Counted from the stretch's first letter, positions 1 through 8,869 are shown. The stretch: DNA of 64,000 nt from Janthinobacterium sp. (GCF_009923995.1 NZ_RFSK01000004.1:62001-126000); one strand, 5' to 3'. The notes: generated by a model not told the origin, from the sequence alone. A program made the numbers and translations.

Positions 1-2
1 AT

Positions 3-944
3 GTTGAAGCGGCACGCACCGGCGGCACGGCGGCCGGCCAGGCCCACGCCGCAAAGCCGCGGGGTGGGCAGGCAGCCGTCCCCTTGGCGCCAGGCGCCGG
101 GACCTTGCAGGCGCTGGCGGAAAATAGCCAGCAGGCCCTGCAGTTGAAATCTTGGCAAGCCATGGCGAATCACGGCGCGCAGGCGCAGGCCGTGGTGCAA
201 TTGCAGGCCGCCCCGCAGGCTGTGATTCAGTTGGGCAAGAAAAAGGAGAAGTGGCGCAACGCTGCCATCGACGGAGAATTGAAAAGCGCCAGCGGACACC
301 TGACCGTGGGCCATACTGCCGAAACGGCCGATAGCGGCCACCACAAGCTTGCAAAAAGTAAATTGAAGAAACTCTACCCGTCGCTGACGGACGATGACAA
401 GGCAACGCTGGGCGTCAAAGGCGAGAAAGACTTGCTGAGCCTGCGCTCCAATATCACCCTCGGTCCCAACTCCAGCCTGCGCAGCGAAGACCCGGGCGAC
501 GGCTTCGATGCCAATTTCGACGCGGGCGGCGCCATGACGCCACGCTCGGCGCACCTGGCGCGCGCGGACCGGGCGCTTGACGGCGGCGAGTTCAAAGACA
601 CCCATGTACGCGAGGGCGTAGAGTCCGGCGCGCGCTGGGGCGCCGTCGCGGGCGGCCTGGCTGGCCTGGCCAACTGGGCCTTGCCTCCGGTGGCCGCTTT
701 GCTGGGCATCGCCGCTGCTCCCGTCGTGGCGGGGGCCGGCCTGCTGGCTGCCGGAGCCATGACTGGGGCGCTGGGCGGCTCCCTGGTCGGCTACTACAGG
801 CAGAGAAAAAATGATCAAAGGAAACAGCGTGCCGTCGATGAAATCGCCAAGGCAGAGAAAGCGCATCCGCCCGGGAATGTGCTGGACGAGGACTTGAGCA
901 TGTGGCAGCAAGACCACAAGAAAAAATTCTCCAAAAGGAAATAG
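3..944 (+). CDS. Probable eCIS-associated cargo/toxin-like protein (5' end outside window)
   Basis: The frame is open to the left edge, so only the C-terminal part is seen. The first in-window start candidate is a TTG at 84 with no ribosome site, so the true start is probably upstream. The visible N-terminal part carries the low-complexity pattern 'ALAENSQQALQLKSWQAMA...VVQLQ', which resembles the linker of proteins encoded beside extracellular contractile injection systems (often after a DUF4157 domain). The C-terminal third has a Gly/Ala-rich hydrophobic hairpin (about nt 627-795) followed by a Lys/Arg-rich tail, which could be a membrane-inserting toxin segment. This is inferred from pattern resemblance; the catalytic or toxic activity is unknown. 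Confidence 0.55.
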   Translation, partial: VEAARTGGTAAGQAHAAKPRGGQAAVPLAPGAGTLQALAENSQQALQLKSWQAMANHGAQAQAVVQLQAAPQAVIQLGKKKEKWRNAAIDGELKSASGHLTVGHTAETADSGHHKLAKSKLKKLYPSLTDDDKATLGVKGEKDLLSLRSNITLGPNSSLRSEDPGDGFDANFDAGGAMTPRSAHLARADRALDGGEFKDTHVREGVESGARWGAVAGGLAGLANWALPPVAALLGIAAAPVVAGAGLLAAGAMTGALGGSLVGYYRQRKNDQRKQRAVDEIAKAEKAHPPGNVLDEDLSMWQQDHKKKFSKRK

Positions 945-1032
945 GCATGGACGGCGTGCCCGGGCGCCGAAGCGCCGGCCCTGCGGCGCTGGCAAGGGGC
1001 GGCAGGGCCGCAGGAATGCGTGTGGGGGGGAG

Positions 1033-1067
1033 CGCGCCGGCGGGCACAGCGTGCCCGGGCCGGCGCG
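1033..1067. terminator. GC-rich hairpin between convergent genes
   Basis: CGCGCCGG (1033-1040) plus GGGCAC (1042-1047) pair with GTGCCC (1051-1056) plus CCGGCGCG (1060-1067) around a 3-nt loop. It lies between the convergent ends of the cargo-like gene and the iron permease gene. There is no T-tract, so it is a weak or Rho-assisted bidirectional terminator at best. Confidence 0.35.
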
Positions 1068-1074
1068 ATGCAGA

Positions 1075-3006
1075 TCAGGCCGGCTTGCGCTTGCCGGCCG
1101 AGATGCGGTTCCAGCCGTAGCCGGCAACGATGATGGCCAGGATGGCCGCCTGCGCCAGCAGGGTTTCCGCCGTCGGCAGGATGCCCAGCAGGTCGATGCG
1201 GGCGAAATCGACGGGGGTCACGCCCACCCAGCCCGCTTCCTGCAGCGCGGCCACGCCCTTGCCCATCAGGATCACGGCCAGCACGGCCACGAAGGCGGAC
1301 GTCCACGAGAAGAACTTGCCGATCGGCATGCGAGCGCTGCTGCGCAGCAAGGCCCAGGCGATGACGGCCAGCAGCACGATGGCCACGAGGAAGCCGCCCA
1401 GCAGGGCGCCGCCATTGCCGTCCGCCGCCAGGGCGGAATAGAACAGCACGGTTTCAAACACTTCCCGGTAGACGGCGATGAAGGCCAGGGCGAACAGGCC
1501 CCAGGCCGAGCGCCGCGACATGGCCGCCGTGAGTTTCTCGTGCAGGTATTCCTGCCAGCGCCCGGCGCTGCTCTTCTGGTGCATCCACAGGCCCACGCTG
1601 AGCAGGACCAGGGCCGCGAAGACGGAGCCGAGTCCTTCGCTCACTTCGCGGCTGGCGCCGCTGATGGTCACCAGGTAGGTGGCCGCCACCCACGTCAGGC
1701 CGCCCGCGCCCAGGGCGCTGATCCAGCCCGCATGCACGTAGGGTAATACATCGTGGCGCTTGGCCTTGCGCAGAAAGGCGATGATGCCGATGACGATCAG
1801 CAGCGCTTCCACGCCTTCGCGCAATAAAATCGTCAGCGCGCCGACAAAGGTCGTCATCGGGTCCGCCTGGGCGTCGCCCAGCTCCGCCTCCACGTGGGTA
1901 AACAATTGCTGCAGCTTGTCGCCGGCCGCCTCGGCATCGGCCAGCGTGCCCTTGGCTACGGCCGAACGGTAGGCCAGCATGGCGTTTTCCACGGCCAGCA
2001 GCAGGGATTTGTTGCGCGCGCCGACCATCGGCTCGATCGGCTCGAAGCCGTCCAGGTAGGCCGACAGACCCAGGCGCGTGGCGGCGGCGCGGTCGCCCGC
2101 CCGCATGGCATCCAGGCTTTCGGCCAGGCGCAGGCGCGACAGGGCCAGGCCGGCCGGCTTGTGCGCCTCGGCCTTGCCGGGCGCGCTGCGCAGGTAGGCC
2201 GTCAGCGCCCGGGCTTCGTCCGCGCCCAGCTTGGCGGCCGCCGCTTCCTGCGTCAGGGTCGTCACGGCGGCCAGGTCCGCGTACAGCTGTTTGGCCCGGG
2301 GATCGTCCTGCCACAGTTTTTCACCGTGCGCGCGCGCCGCCGCGTCGTGCGACATGCCGCCGATAAAGAAGGCCAGGTCCCACCGTTCGCCGTCGGACAA
2401 CTGGCCGAAACTGGCCATCGAGGTGCCGGCCACGCCCTGCGAAATGACCTGGTACAGGGCCATCAGGCTGCGCGACTGCGCCCGCTCGCCATCCGTGAAG
2501 GCGATGGGCTTCGGCTCCAGGCTGGCCGCCAGCGGGCCGTCGCCGCCGCCGGCCACGCCGTGGCACGATGCGCACTGGGCCGCATACAGGGCCGCGCCGC
2601 GCGCCAGGTTGGGCAGCGCCTTGGGCGCCACGGGAATCGGATAGGCGGCGATGAGCAAGCCGTTCGCCTGGTGCGCCAGGCGCTTGACCTGCGCGCCGTC
2701 CGCCTTGGCGACGACGGCGGCGCGCAGCTCGGCGATGGCGGCGGCGATGGCTGCCTTCGACGCGTGCGCGGGCAGGGCGGCGATCTGCGTCGCCGCGTTG
2801 TCCGTGAAGTCCAGCATTTCCGCGTATTCCGCTTCGCTGACCACCTTGCCGTGCTCGACGGCGCCACCGTAATCGACGGCCACGTAGTCGATCAGCTGCC
2901 ACAACTGCTTGGCGCCCGTGTCTGGCGCAGTCTCCTGCGCCTGCGCGCCAGCGGCCAGCAGCAGGGCGGCGGCCACGAGGGGATAGCAGGCGAGCCATTT
3001 CTTCAT
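1075..3006 (-). CDS. Cytochrome c / FTR1-family iron permease fusion
   Basis: Predicted high-affinity iron uptake protein of the inner membrane. A signal peptide (MKKWLACYPLVAAALLLAAGAQA) is followed by a periplasmic c-type cytochrome domain with CASCH near residue 145, then a C-terminal FTR1 permease domain. The permease has the two REXXE iron-binding motifs, REGVE (about residue 396) and REVFE (about 514), and several membrane helices. In FTR1 systems Fe(II) oxidation is coupled to Fe(III) import; the fused haem domain could supply the electron step. In-frame ATGs at 3018 and 3033 overlap a Fur box, so the start at 3006, which begins a clean signal peptide, is preferred. Monocistronic. Confidence 0.88.
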   Translation of the reverse strand: MKKWLACYPLVAAALLLAAGAQAQETAPDTGAKQLWQLIDYVAVDYGGAVEHGKVVSEAEYAEMLDFTDNAATQIAALPAHASKAAIAAAIAELRAAVVAKADGAQVKRLAHQANGLLIAAYPIPVAPKALPNLARGAALYAAQCASCHGVAGGGDGPLAASLEPKPIAFTDGERAQSRSLMALYQVISQGVAGTSMASFGQLSDGERWDLAFFIGGMSHDAAARAHGEKLWQDDPRAKQLYADLAAVTTLTQEAAAAKLGADEARALTAYLRSAPGKAEAHKPAGLALSRLRLAESLDAMRAGDRAAATRLGLSAYLDGFEPIEPMVGARNKSLLLAVENAMLAYRSAVAKGTLADAEAAGDKLQQLFTHVEAELGDAQADPMTTFVGALTILLREGVEALLIVIGIIAFLRKAKRHDVLPYVHAGWISALGAGGLTWVAATYLVTISGASREVSEGLGSVFAALVLLSVGLWMHQKSSAGRWQEYLHEKLTAAMSRRSAWGLFALAFIAVYREVFETVLFYSALAADGNGGALLGGFLVAIVLLAVIAWALLRSSARMPIGKFFSWTSAFVAVLAVILMGKGVAALQEAGWVGVTPVDFARIDLLGILPTAETLLAQAAILAIIVAGYGWNRISAGKRKPA

Positions 3007-3012
3007 TTTAAT

Positions 3013-3031
3013 GAACATGATTCTCATTCTC
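3013..3031 (-). promoter_or_regulatory. Fur box upstream of the FTR1 permease
   Basis: Read on the minus strand, GAGAATGAGAATCATGTTC matches 15 of 19 positions of the Fur consensus GATAATGATAATCATTATC. It sits just upstream of the start at 3006 and covers an alternative ATG (3018). Iron-dependent repression of the permease is inferred. Confidence 0.75.
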
Positions 3032-3292
3032 ATTTCTTGTTAACCCGGCGACTATAGGACAGCTACTCGCGGGTGTCAACGGCGCACGGGCGTGCGCGGG
3101 CGCAAAAGGCGGCGCCCTCGCGCATATTTCTTGCCGGGCTGGCAGGGGGAGGGCGCAGGCAGTGTCGGGGAAGCGCCGCGCAGCGGGCGGCGGGAGAAAG
3201 GAAAGATGGGAGGCTGGCCGCGCGCGTGCTGCGCGTCGCGGCCCCGTGCGCTTGCCGGCGGCAGGGAGGTCCCTGCGGCGCCGGCGGACCGG

Positions 3293-4330
3293 TCAGCTTT
3301 GGCTGAAGTCGAGCACGACGCGCGCGGCCACCTTGCCGTGCTCCAGGCGGTGGAAGACGTCGTTGATGGCCGACAGGGGCTGCAATTCCACGTCGGCCCT
3401 GACCTTGCCATTGGCGGCAAACGCCAGCGCCTCGGCCATGTCCTGGCGCGTGCCCACAAACGAGCCGCGTATCGTCACGCAATTGGCGACGACGTCGAAC
3501 AGGGGCGTGGGGAAGTCGCCCGGCGGCAGGCCCACCAGCACGCAGGTGCCCCGCTTGCGCGTCATGGCCACGCCTTGCTGGAAGGCATCGAGCGATGGCG
3601 CCGTGATCAGCACGCCGTGGGCGCCGCCGCCGGTCGCTTCGCGCAGGGCCGCCACCGGGTCGCCCTGGCGCGCATTGATGGTCACTTCGGCGCCCAGGGT
3701 GCGCGCGTGTTCCAGCTTGCCTTCATCGATGTCGACGGCCGCCACGCGCAAGCCCATGGCCAGCGCATACTCGATGGCCAGGTGGCCCAGGCCGCCGATG
3801 CCGGACACGGCCAGCCATTCGCCCGGCCGCGCTCCCGTTTCCTTGATGCCCTTGTAACTGGTCACGCCGGCGCAGATGATGGGCGCCGCCTGCACGGCCG
3901 ACAGGCCCGCCGGAATATGCGCGACGTAGCGCGGGTCGGCCAGGATGTATTCGGCGAAGCCGCCATTCTTCGTGTAGCCGCCGAACTGCGCCTCGGCGCA
4001 CACGGTTTCCCAGGCCGCCAGGCAATGCTCGCAGTGGCCGCAGGCGGAATACAGCCAGGGCACGCCGACCCGCTCGCCCAGCTGCACTTCCGTCACGCCC
4101 GCGCCCACGGCCACCACCAGGCCGATGCCTTCGTGGCCGGGGATGAAGGGTGGCGTGGGCTTGACGGGCCAGTCCCCGCGCGCCGCATGCAAGTCCGTGT
4201 GGCAGACGCCGCAGGCTTCCGTCCTGACGAGGATCTGGCCGGGGCCGGGCACGGGCACGGGCACCTCGCGAAGCACCAGGGGCTGGCCCAGTTGCTCGAC
4301 GACGGCGGCTTTCATGGTAGTGGGTGTCAT
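3293..4330 (-). CDS. adhP: Zinc-dependent alcohol dehydrogenase (AdhP-like)
   Basis: MDR-superfamily NAD-dependent alcohol dehydrogenase of about 345 residues, oxidising primary alcohols or reducing aldehydes in the cytoplasm. The N-terminal domain has the catalytic-zinc motifs GVCHTDL and PGHEGIG and a four-cysteine structural-zinc lobe (SACGHCEHC...C). The Rossmann domain has GIGGLGHLA. The start at 4330 is chosen because AAGGAA lies 7 nt upstream; a longer upstream frame lacks a ribosome site. It stands alone between the iron permease and the decarboxylase-like gene. The symbol is by family resemblance; substrate preference cannot be read from sequence. Confidence 0.88.
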   Translation of the reverse strand: MTPTTMKAAVVEQLGQPLVLREVPVPVPGPGQILVRTEACGVCHTDLHAARGDWPVKPTPPFIPGHEGIGLVVAVGAGVTEVQLGERVGVPWLYSACGHCEHCLAAWETVCAEAQFGGYTKNGGFAEYILADPRYVAHIPAGLSAVQAAPIICAGVTSYKGIKETGARPGEWLAVSGIGGLGHLAIEYALAMGLRVAAVDIDEGKLEHARTLGAEVTINARQGDPVAALREATGGGAHGVLITAPSLDAFQQGVAMTRKRGTCVLVGLPPGDFPTPLFDVVANCVTIRGSFVGTRQDMAEALAFAANGKVRADVELQPLSAINDVFHRLEHGKVAARVVLDFSQS

Positions 4331-4538
4331 GGTATTCCTTGTGTAGTGGCAAATGCGTAATGCAGGACGCAGGCGCTCTGTCACGGTCTGTGCAACAGAG
4401 ACTTGCAATGGTCATATTCTGCTGCACACAATAGGAAAAATGATTGATCTACATCAACTTATACGGGGAGGCCAAGGGATAAAGAAGCACCTGGCACGGT
4501 GCTCTTCACTGCTGGTTTGCTGGAGGCTGCTCCGCAGC

Positions 4539-5537
4539 TTACTTGCCAACACCGAGGGCTTGCAGCGGCTGCGGGGCATACAGGGCATTCTGGAAGGCGG
4601 GCACGTATTCATATTTCATCATCTTCCCCAGCTTCAATGACTTGATGTACCGGGAGAAGCTGCCGTCGCCCAGTTGCAGCTCGACCGATTCCGCGCGCGT
4701 GCTCGATGCGTGGCTCAGCAGGCGGGAAACGGCACGGCCATACGTCAGCTTGCCGGCGCCATCCCTGTTGGTGAAGCTGTTGCTCACCAAATCGGCCTCG
4801 TGCGACAAGTCGCCCAGTTTTTTCCCTTCAAAGACAAAATCAAGCTTTCCCGTTGCGCTGTCCCTGACCTCGAAGGAAATGCTCGATGCCGTCTCCTTCA
4901 GATCGATGGCCGTCAGCCATTTGGGCAAGTTGTAGCCGACGACGCCGCGCACCCTGGCCAGTTCCGTGTTCACGGGCAGCTTGAGCACATAGCCCCAGAA
5001 ATCCTTGGACAGCGATTGGCCCAGCAAGGTAAAGGGGCCAAAACTGCTTGCGCCGGGTTGATTGGTCACGATCGCCAGTGAAATTTCATTGTAGCTGTCG
5101 TTGTCGCAGTAGTCATAGGCGTAGGCCGTCAATGCCACGGCGCCCCGGCCTGGCCACACTTGCAGCGGCTGCACCTGCTGGCGCATGTCTTCCGGCACCA
5201 GCTCCTTCAGTCGTGCCAGGTCCGCCGTAAAGACGGCTGTGATCTTGCGGTTCTTGTAATAAAAGTTCGGCGAATACGAGGTAAAGCCGATGTCCACCTT
5301 TTCTTTCTTGATTCCCTTGAACCAGCTCAGGTCGACGTCCGGCGCTTCCGCCGCAATGACCGACAAAGGCGGATTCGAGCGAAAGCGCTCATACAGGCCG
5401 CCAGCCTGCACGGGAACGTCATGGCCCGCGATGTTCACGACGACCCGGGTGTCATCCACGGCGGTGTCGGCCCAGGATAAGATTGCTGCCGTACCCAAGA
5501 GACATCCAGTGGCTGCCGCGGCTATGTTCATCTTCAT
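4539..5537 (-). CDS. Secreted acetoacetate-decarboxylase-like protein
   Basis: About 332 residues starting with a signal peptide (MKMNIAAAATGCLLGTAAILSWA). The central part (VWPGRGAVALTAYAYDY...YNEISLAIVTNQ) resembles the acetoacetate decarboxylase superfamily, but I cannot identify the Schiff-base lysine with confidence, so catalytic activity is uncertain. AGGAG 6 nt before the ATG at 5537 decides the start over an ATG at 5552. It lies 56 bp downstream of, and in line with, the Old Yellow Enzyme gene; the two probably form one operon under the MerR-type promoter at 6860-6890. An export signal is unusual for this family. Confidence 0.6.
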   Translation of the reverse strand: MKMNIAAAATGCLLGTAAILSWADTAVDDTRVVVNIAGHDVPVQAGGLYERFRSNPPLSVIAAEAPDVDLSWFKGIKKEKVDIGFTSYSPNFYYKNRKITAVFTADLARLKELVPEDMRQQVQPLQVWPGRGAVALTAYAYDYCDNDSYNEISLAIVTNQPGASSFGPFTLLGQSLSKDFWGYVLKLPVNTELARVRGVVGYNLPKWLTAIDLKETASSISFEVRDSATGKLDFVFEGKKLGDLSHEADLVSNSFTNRDGAGKLTYGRAVSRLLSHASSTRAESVELQLGDGSFSRYIKSLKLGKMMKYEYVPAFQNALYAPQPLQALGVGK

Positions 5538-5593
5538 TTCTCGCTCCTGCAATGGTTGATACGGAAAAGTTCAGTCAAGACCCGCTGCGGCCA

Positions 5594-6832
5594 TCATGCG
5601 GCAGGCGCATGCCTGTTCATCCGGCGGCGATACTGCCGATTCCTGACGACGGTTTCGAACTGCTGAACCAGCAGGGCGAGGGCAGGGGCCACATGCGGCC
5701 TGGCCGGCTTGCCCTGGCTCAAGCGCCGCAGCTGGTACTTCACCATCGCCATATAGGCGATGGACGACAGCACCTTGTTTTTCCAGGTGATGGCGCGCAG
5801 CGCGGGGCTGGCTGCCTGATCGGACAGCCAGGCCTGCGGCAGCCGGGGATCGAGTGCCAGCGCCGTCCCCATGCCGGCCATGGCGATGCCGCTGTCGAGC
5901 ACTTGCTCGACCACCTGGTAGCGGCGGATGCCACCCGTCACCATGAGCGGCATGCGGGCCACCGTGGCGATGTCCTTGGCGAACTCGAGGAAATAGGCTT
6001 CGCGGGCCAGCGTGCGGCCGTCGCGGGTCTGGCCATGCATGGCCGGTGCTTCATAACTGCCGCCAGACAACTCAATCAAGTCCACGCCCAGCGTGTTGAG
6101 CATGGATACGACCTGTTTGGCGTCTGCCGCGCTGAATCCGCCCTTCTGGAAATCCGCCGAGTTGAGCTTCACGGCGACGGCAAAGCCTGCGCCGACAGCC
6201 TGCCGCACCGCGCTGACGACATCCACCAGCAGCCGGGCCCGGTTTGCTATCGATCCGCCCCAGCGGTCGTTGCGCTTGTTGGTGATCGGGGAGAGGAACT
6301 GGCTGATCAGGTAACCGTGTGCCGCATGGATCTGCACGCCCGTAAAGCCAAACTGCTGCGCCAGCTGCGCGGCGCGGACAAAGCGCTGTTTCACGTCGGC
6401 AATATCGGCCTCCGTCATCTCGCGCGGCGCCGCAAATTGCTTCGAGAAATTGCCCAGATCCATGGACACGGCGGACGGGGCCATGGTTTCCTGTCCCATG
6501 GCGGCAGGCATCTGGCGGCCCGGATGGTTGATCTGCATCCAGATGTGCGCCCCCCGTGAACGGGCCGCACGGGACCACTGCTCGAAGCGGGCGCCAAATT
6601 GCGCCGACTCGAGCACCACGCCGCCGGGGCCCGTCATGGCGCGGCGGTCGATCATCACGTTGCCGGTGATCATCAGGCCGACACCGCCGTCGGCCCATGT
6701 CTGGTACAGGCGTATCAGCGCCTCCGACGGCGCGTGGTCCTGGTCTGCCATGTTCTCTTCCATGGCGGCTTTGGCGAGGCGGTTCGGAATGACAGTCCCA
6801 TTGGGCAGTGTCAGTGGGGTAAAGGGTTTCAT
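5594..6832 (-). CDS. NADH:flavin oxidoreductase, Old Yellow Enzyme family
   Basis: FMN-dependent TIM-barrel oxidoreductase of about 412 residues. OYE landmarks seen: PLTLPNGTVIPNRLAKAAMEE at the first strand, the H-A-A-H-G-Y-L-I-S-Q-F-L-S-P substrate/FMN motif near the middle, NKRNDRWGG, and a late GGIRR phosphate-binding turn. It likely reduces activated C=C bonds or electrophiles. GGAG lies 6 nt before the ATG at 6832. First gene of a two-gene unit with the decarboxylase-like gene and divergent from a MerR regulator, suggesting induction by a reactive or xenobiotic compound. Confidence 0.88.
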   Translation of the reverse strand: MKPFTPLTLPNGTVIPNRLAKAAMEENMADQDHAPSEALIRLYQTWADGGVGLMITGNVMIDRRAMTGPGGVVLESAQFGARFEQWSRAARSRGAHIWMQINHPGRQMPAAMGQETMAPSAVSMDLGNFSKQFAAPREMTEADIADVKQRFVRAAQLAQQFGFTGVQIHAAHGYLISQFLSPITNKRNDRWGGSIANRARLLVDVVSAVRQAVGAGFAVAVKLNSADFQKGGFSAADAKQVVSMLNTLGVDLIELSGGSYEAPAMHGQTRDGRTLAREAYFLEFAKDIATVARMPLMVTGGIRRYQVVEQVLDSGIAMAGMGTALALDPRLPQAWLSDQAASPALRAITWKNKVLSSIAYMAMVKYQLRRLSQGKPARPHVAPALALLVQQFETVVRNRQYRRRMNRHAPAA

Positions 6833-6859
6833 GTTGATCTCCAAGGTTGCGATAGCCTC

Positions 6860-6890
6860 ACGATAAGCTTTAAGCTAACTTGAAGGTCAA
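6860..6890 (-). promoter_or_regulatory. MerR-type promoter for the OYE operon
   Basis: On the minus strand -35 TTGACC (6885-6890) and -10 TATCGT (6860-6865) are separated by 19 bp, the overlong spacer typical of MerR-family activation. The spacer region holds the dyad CTTCAAG-TTAG-CTTAAAG (6868-6885). Confidence 0.7.
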
Positions 6891-6972
6891 GCCCTAAAAC
6901 GAAAAAGTTCCATGTCGCGTTCGGGACACTGGGTTGACGAAGTCCGCAGCCTTTGAGCCACAAAGCTCCTGC

Positions 6973-7009
6973 GCCCGCTTGACATGCAAGCGGGCTTCAA
7001 GCTTATAGT
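6973..7009 (+). promoter_or_regulatory. Second 19-bp-spacer promoter, reading into the merR-like gene
   Basis: TTGACA (6979-6984) and TATAGT (7004-7009) are 19 bp apart. Arms GCTTGA (6977-6982) and TCAAGC (6997-7002) form a dyad across it, and GCCCGCTT (6973-6980) / AAGCGGGC (6988-6995) is a perfect inverted repeat over the -35. Autoregulation of the regulator at 7144 is inferred. Confidence 0.6.
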
Positions 7010-7143
7010 CGGTGACGCGGTGTTCGCGCACTGGGCGGGGATTGGGCAAAGGCGCAGGACGATTCCGTGTCTGGTTTCAACAGTGGCACAGGCACCGCCG
7101 TAAGCCCCTTGGGACAACAAATTGCACTAATTTAGGAAACACC

Positions 7144-7557
7144 ATGAAAATTGGCGAATTGGCCAGGCGCAGCGGCTTGGCCGCCTCCACGATCCGCTTC
7201 TACGAATCGAAGGGCTTGCTCAAAGCCGTGAGCCGGCAGTCGAACGGCTACCGCGACTATCCGCTGGAAGCCGTGGCCGTACTGTCCATTATCAGCGGCG
7301 CCCAGCAGGCGGGCTTTTCCCTGGAGGAAATCAGGCAAGTCTTGCCGGAGGATATGTCTTCATGGAAACATGACGAGCTGCTGGCGGCACTCAACAGGAA
7401 GGTGGCGGATATCGCCGCGCTGGAAGCGCGCCTGGCGCAGAACAAGGCCCAGCTCCTGTCGCTGATTCAACTGATAGACGCCAGGCCGGAGGATGTGGAT
7501 TGCAAGGAGAATGCTGCCAGGGTCATGCACAGCATGGGAATGACCGGCAAGGAGTAG
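7144..7557 (+). CDS. MerR-family transcriptional regulator
   Basis: 137-residue regulator: N-terminal winged HTH (MKIGELARRSGLAASTIRFYESKGLL), then a dimerisation coiled coil (about residues 75-110) and a short tail with a single Cys (VDCKEN). It lacks the Cys pattern of known metal sensors, so an organic or redox ligand is more likely. AGGAAA precedes the ATG. It is divergent from the OYE operon and flanked by two promoters with 19-bp spacers; control of both is inferred. Confidence 0.88.
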   Translation: MKIGELARRSGLAASTIRFYESKGLLKAVSRQSNGYRDYPLEAVAVLSIISGAQQAGFSLEEIRQVLPEDMSSWKHDELLAALNRKVADIAALEARLAQNKAQLLSLIQLIDARPEDVDCKENAARVMHSMGMTGKE

Positions 7558-7632
7558 ATGCGTGCTGCGCATCACGCCGCAGCCATCCCGACATTGGCGC
7601 CCGGGGCACCGCAGCCGCCTGGCATGGGCCTG

Positions 7633-8010
7633 TCACCGGCTTGCCGCAATCACCTCGCTCATATATTGATGCAAATCGCGAAAATCGCTGACTTTCCAGG
7701 CGTACGGCGCCACCTTGACGCCATTTTCGCGCAGGGTCTTGGGAATCAGATCGCCATTCGGGCGCAGTATGACCGATGACACGATGACACCGGGGTAATC
7801 GCGCAGCCTTTTCTTGAAGGCGGCCGTCGTGAGATCCGGCGTGGGCGGATTGCTTTTATGCGCCAGCGCGCCCGTACCCTTGATATCCGCGCCGTGGCAC
7901 ATGGCGCAACGCTGCAGGAACAGCTTCTTGCCGTTGGCATTCTCCGCATAGGAAGGCGGCGTTTGCATGAGGGATAACATTCCCAGCGTAGCGATAACTG
8001 ATATTTTCAT
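7633..8010 (-). CDS. Small secreted c-type cytochrome
   Basis: 125 residues: signal peptide MKISVIATLGMLSLMQTPPSYA, then a single haem-binding CAMCH motif and a downstream Met-containing C-terminal helix (QYMSEVI). A periplasmic electron carrier of the cytochrome c class I type. The ribosome site is weak (GAAG). It is divergent from the copper efflux operon across a 365-bp gap that contains a CueR-like promoter reading the other way. Confidence 0.85.
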   Translation of the reverse strand: MKISVIATLGMLSLMQTPPSYAENANGKKLFLQRCAMCHGADIKGTGALAHKSNPPTPDLTTAAFKKRLRDYPGVIVSSVILRPNGDLIPKTLRENGVKVAPYAWKVSDFRDLHQYMSEVIAASR

Positions 8011-8246
8011 TTCTTCATGTCGTCTGATTGTATGAACCCGATATGCATCGGGGAAATCCCCGTCGTGCGCCTGCCGCAGCCCGCTCCCCGCGATGCGGGA
8101 AGGGGGAAGCAGCCATGGGCGATGCCCACGCGTTTGCGGGAGGGCGGCCGGCCCGGCGGCATTGTCCCACAAGCCCCGCATGCGACGCCCGGCATTATCG
8201 TGCGCCGTCATGTTGCAGGGTTGACAGGGCAACGCATGGAAAATGC

Positions 8247-8277
8247 TTGACCTTCCCGCCATTGGAACGCTTACAGT
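8247..8277 (+). promoter_or_regulatory. CueR-like promoter of the cus operon
   Basis: TTGACC (8247-8252), a 19-bp spacer and TACAGT (8272-8277). The spacer begins TTCCC and has GGAA on the other side, matching the left half of the known E. coli copA CueR site (CTTGACCTTCCCC). No cueR-type gene is adjacent; the regulator is presumably elsewhere. The 8011-8375 gap holds nothing else I can support. Confidence 0.65.
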
Positions 8278-8375
8278 GCGCATATCGGCAAGTAATGCGC
8301 ATTGTTTGGCCATTTTGCCGTCCCGTATAGTCGGCCCCTGTCCAGCCAGCCTGGCAGCACCCTTATAGAACGTTG

Positions 8376-8792
8376 ATGAAGATAAGTCGCGCCACGCGTT
8401 TATTGACGGCATTCGTCGCCATACTCAGCATGCTGTTCATGCAGCACGCTGCTGCGGCATACCTGTGTCCGGGCGCGCCGCTGGTGGGGAGCAGTCCGGC
8501 GGCCAGCATGCACGGGGCGATGACGGCCATGCCGGACATGCCCGGCTGTACCGGCATGGATACGGATCAATCGACCTTGTGCCATGTGTATGCGCATGGC
8601 GATGCCGCCAGGCAAACACTGGACAAGGTGCATGGCGCCGACCTGCCGCCTTTCATCGCCATCGTCGTGCCCCTGCTGTGGCTGGTGCCCGACGCTCCCA
8701 TCCTGCAGCACGGCCGTCCGCCCCCGGACGTGACCCTGGCGCGCTCCACCGCGCCGCCCATCGCCATCCGCCATTGCTGTTTCCGCATTTGA
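8376..8792 (+). CDS. Small secreted protein heading the copper efflux operon
   Basis: 138 residues: signal peptide (MKISRATRLLTAFVAILSMLFMQHAAA), a Met/Cys/His-rich stretch (MHGAMTAMPDMPGCTGMDTD...CHVYAHGD), a hydrophobic segment (FIAIVVPLLWLVP) and a C-terminal CC pair. I do not recognise a family. Position directly after the CueR-like promoter and 77 bp before cusC, plus the thiol/thioether content, suggest a periplasmic copper-binding accessory. A TTG 3 nt upstream is an alternative start. Confidence 0.65.
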   Translation: MKISRATRLLTAFVAILSMLFMQHAAAAYLCPGAPLVGSSPAASMHGAMTAMPDMPGCTGMDTDQSTLCHVYAHGDAARQTLDKVHGADLPPFIAIVVPLLWLVPDAPILQHGRPPPDVTLARSTAPPIAIRHCCFRI

Positions 8793-8869
8793 CACCGCAG
8801 ATTGCCTAGAACCTTGTCGTCTCGCCATTTTTGGCGCGGCGCTATTGTCCATCGCATTCTGGAGTCCCC

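Noticed and set aside
1894-3057. Very long antisense frames (for example here and opposite cusA, the amidase and cadA)
   Set aside because: High-GC codon bias keeps antisense frames open; their His/Gln/Arg-rich sequences are typical shadows.
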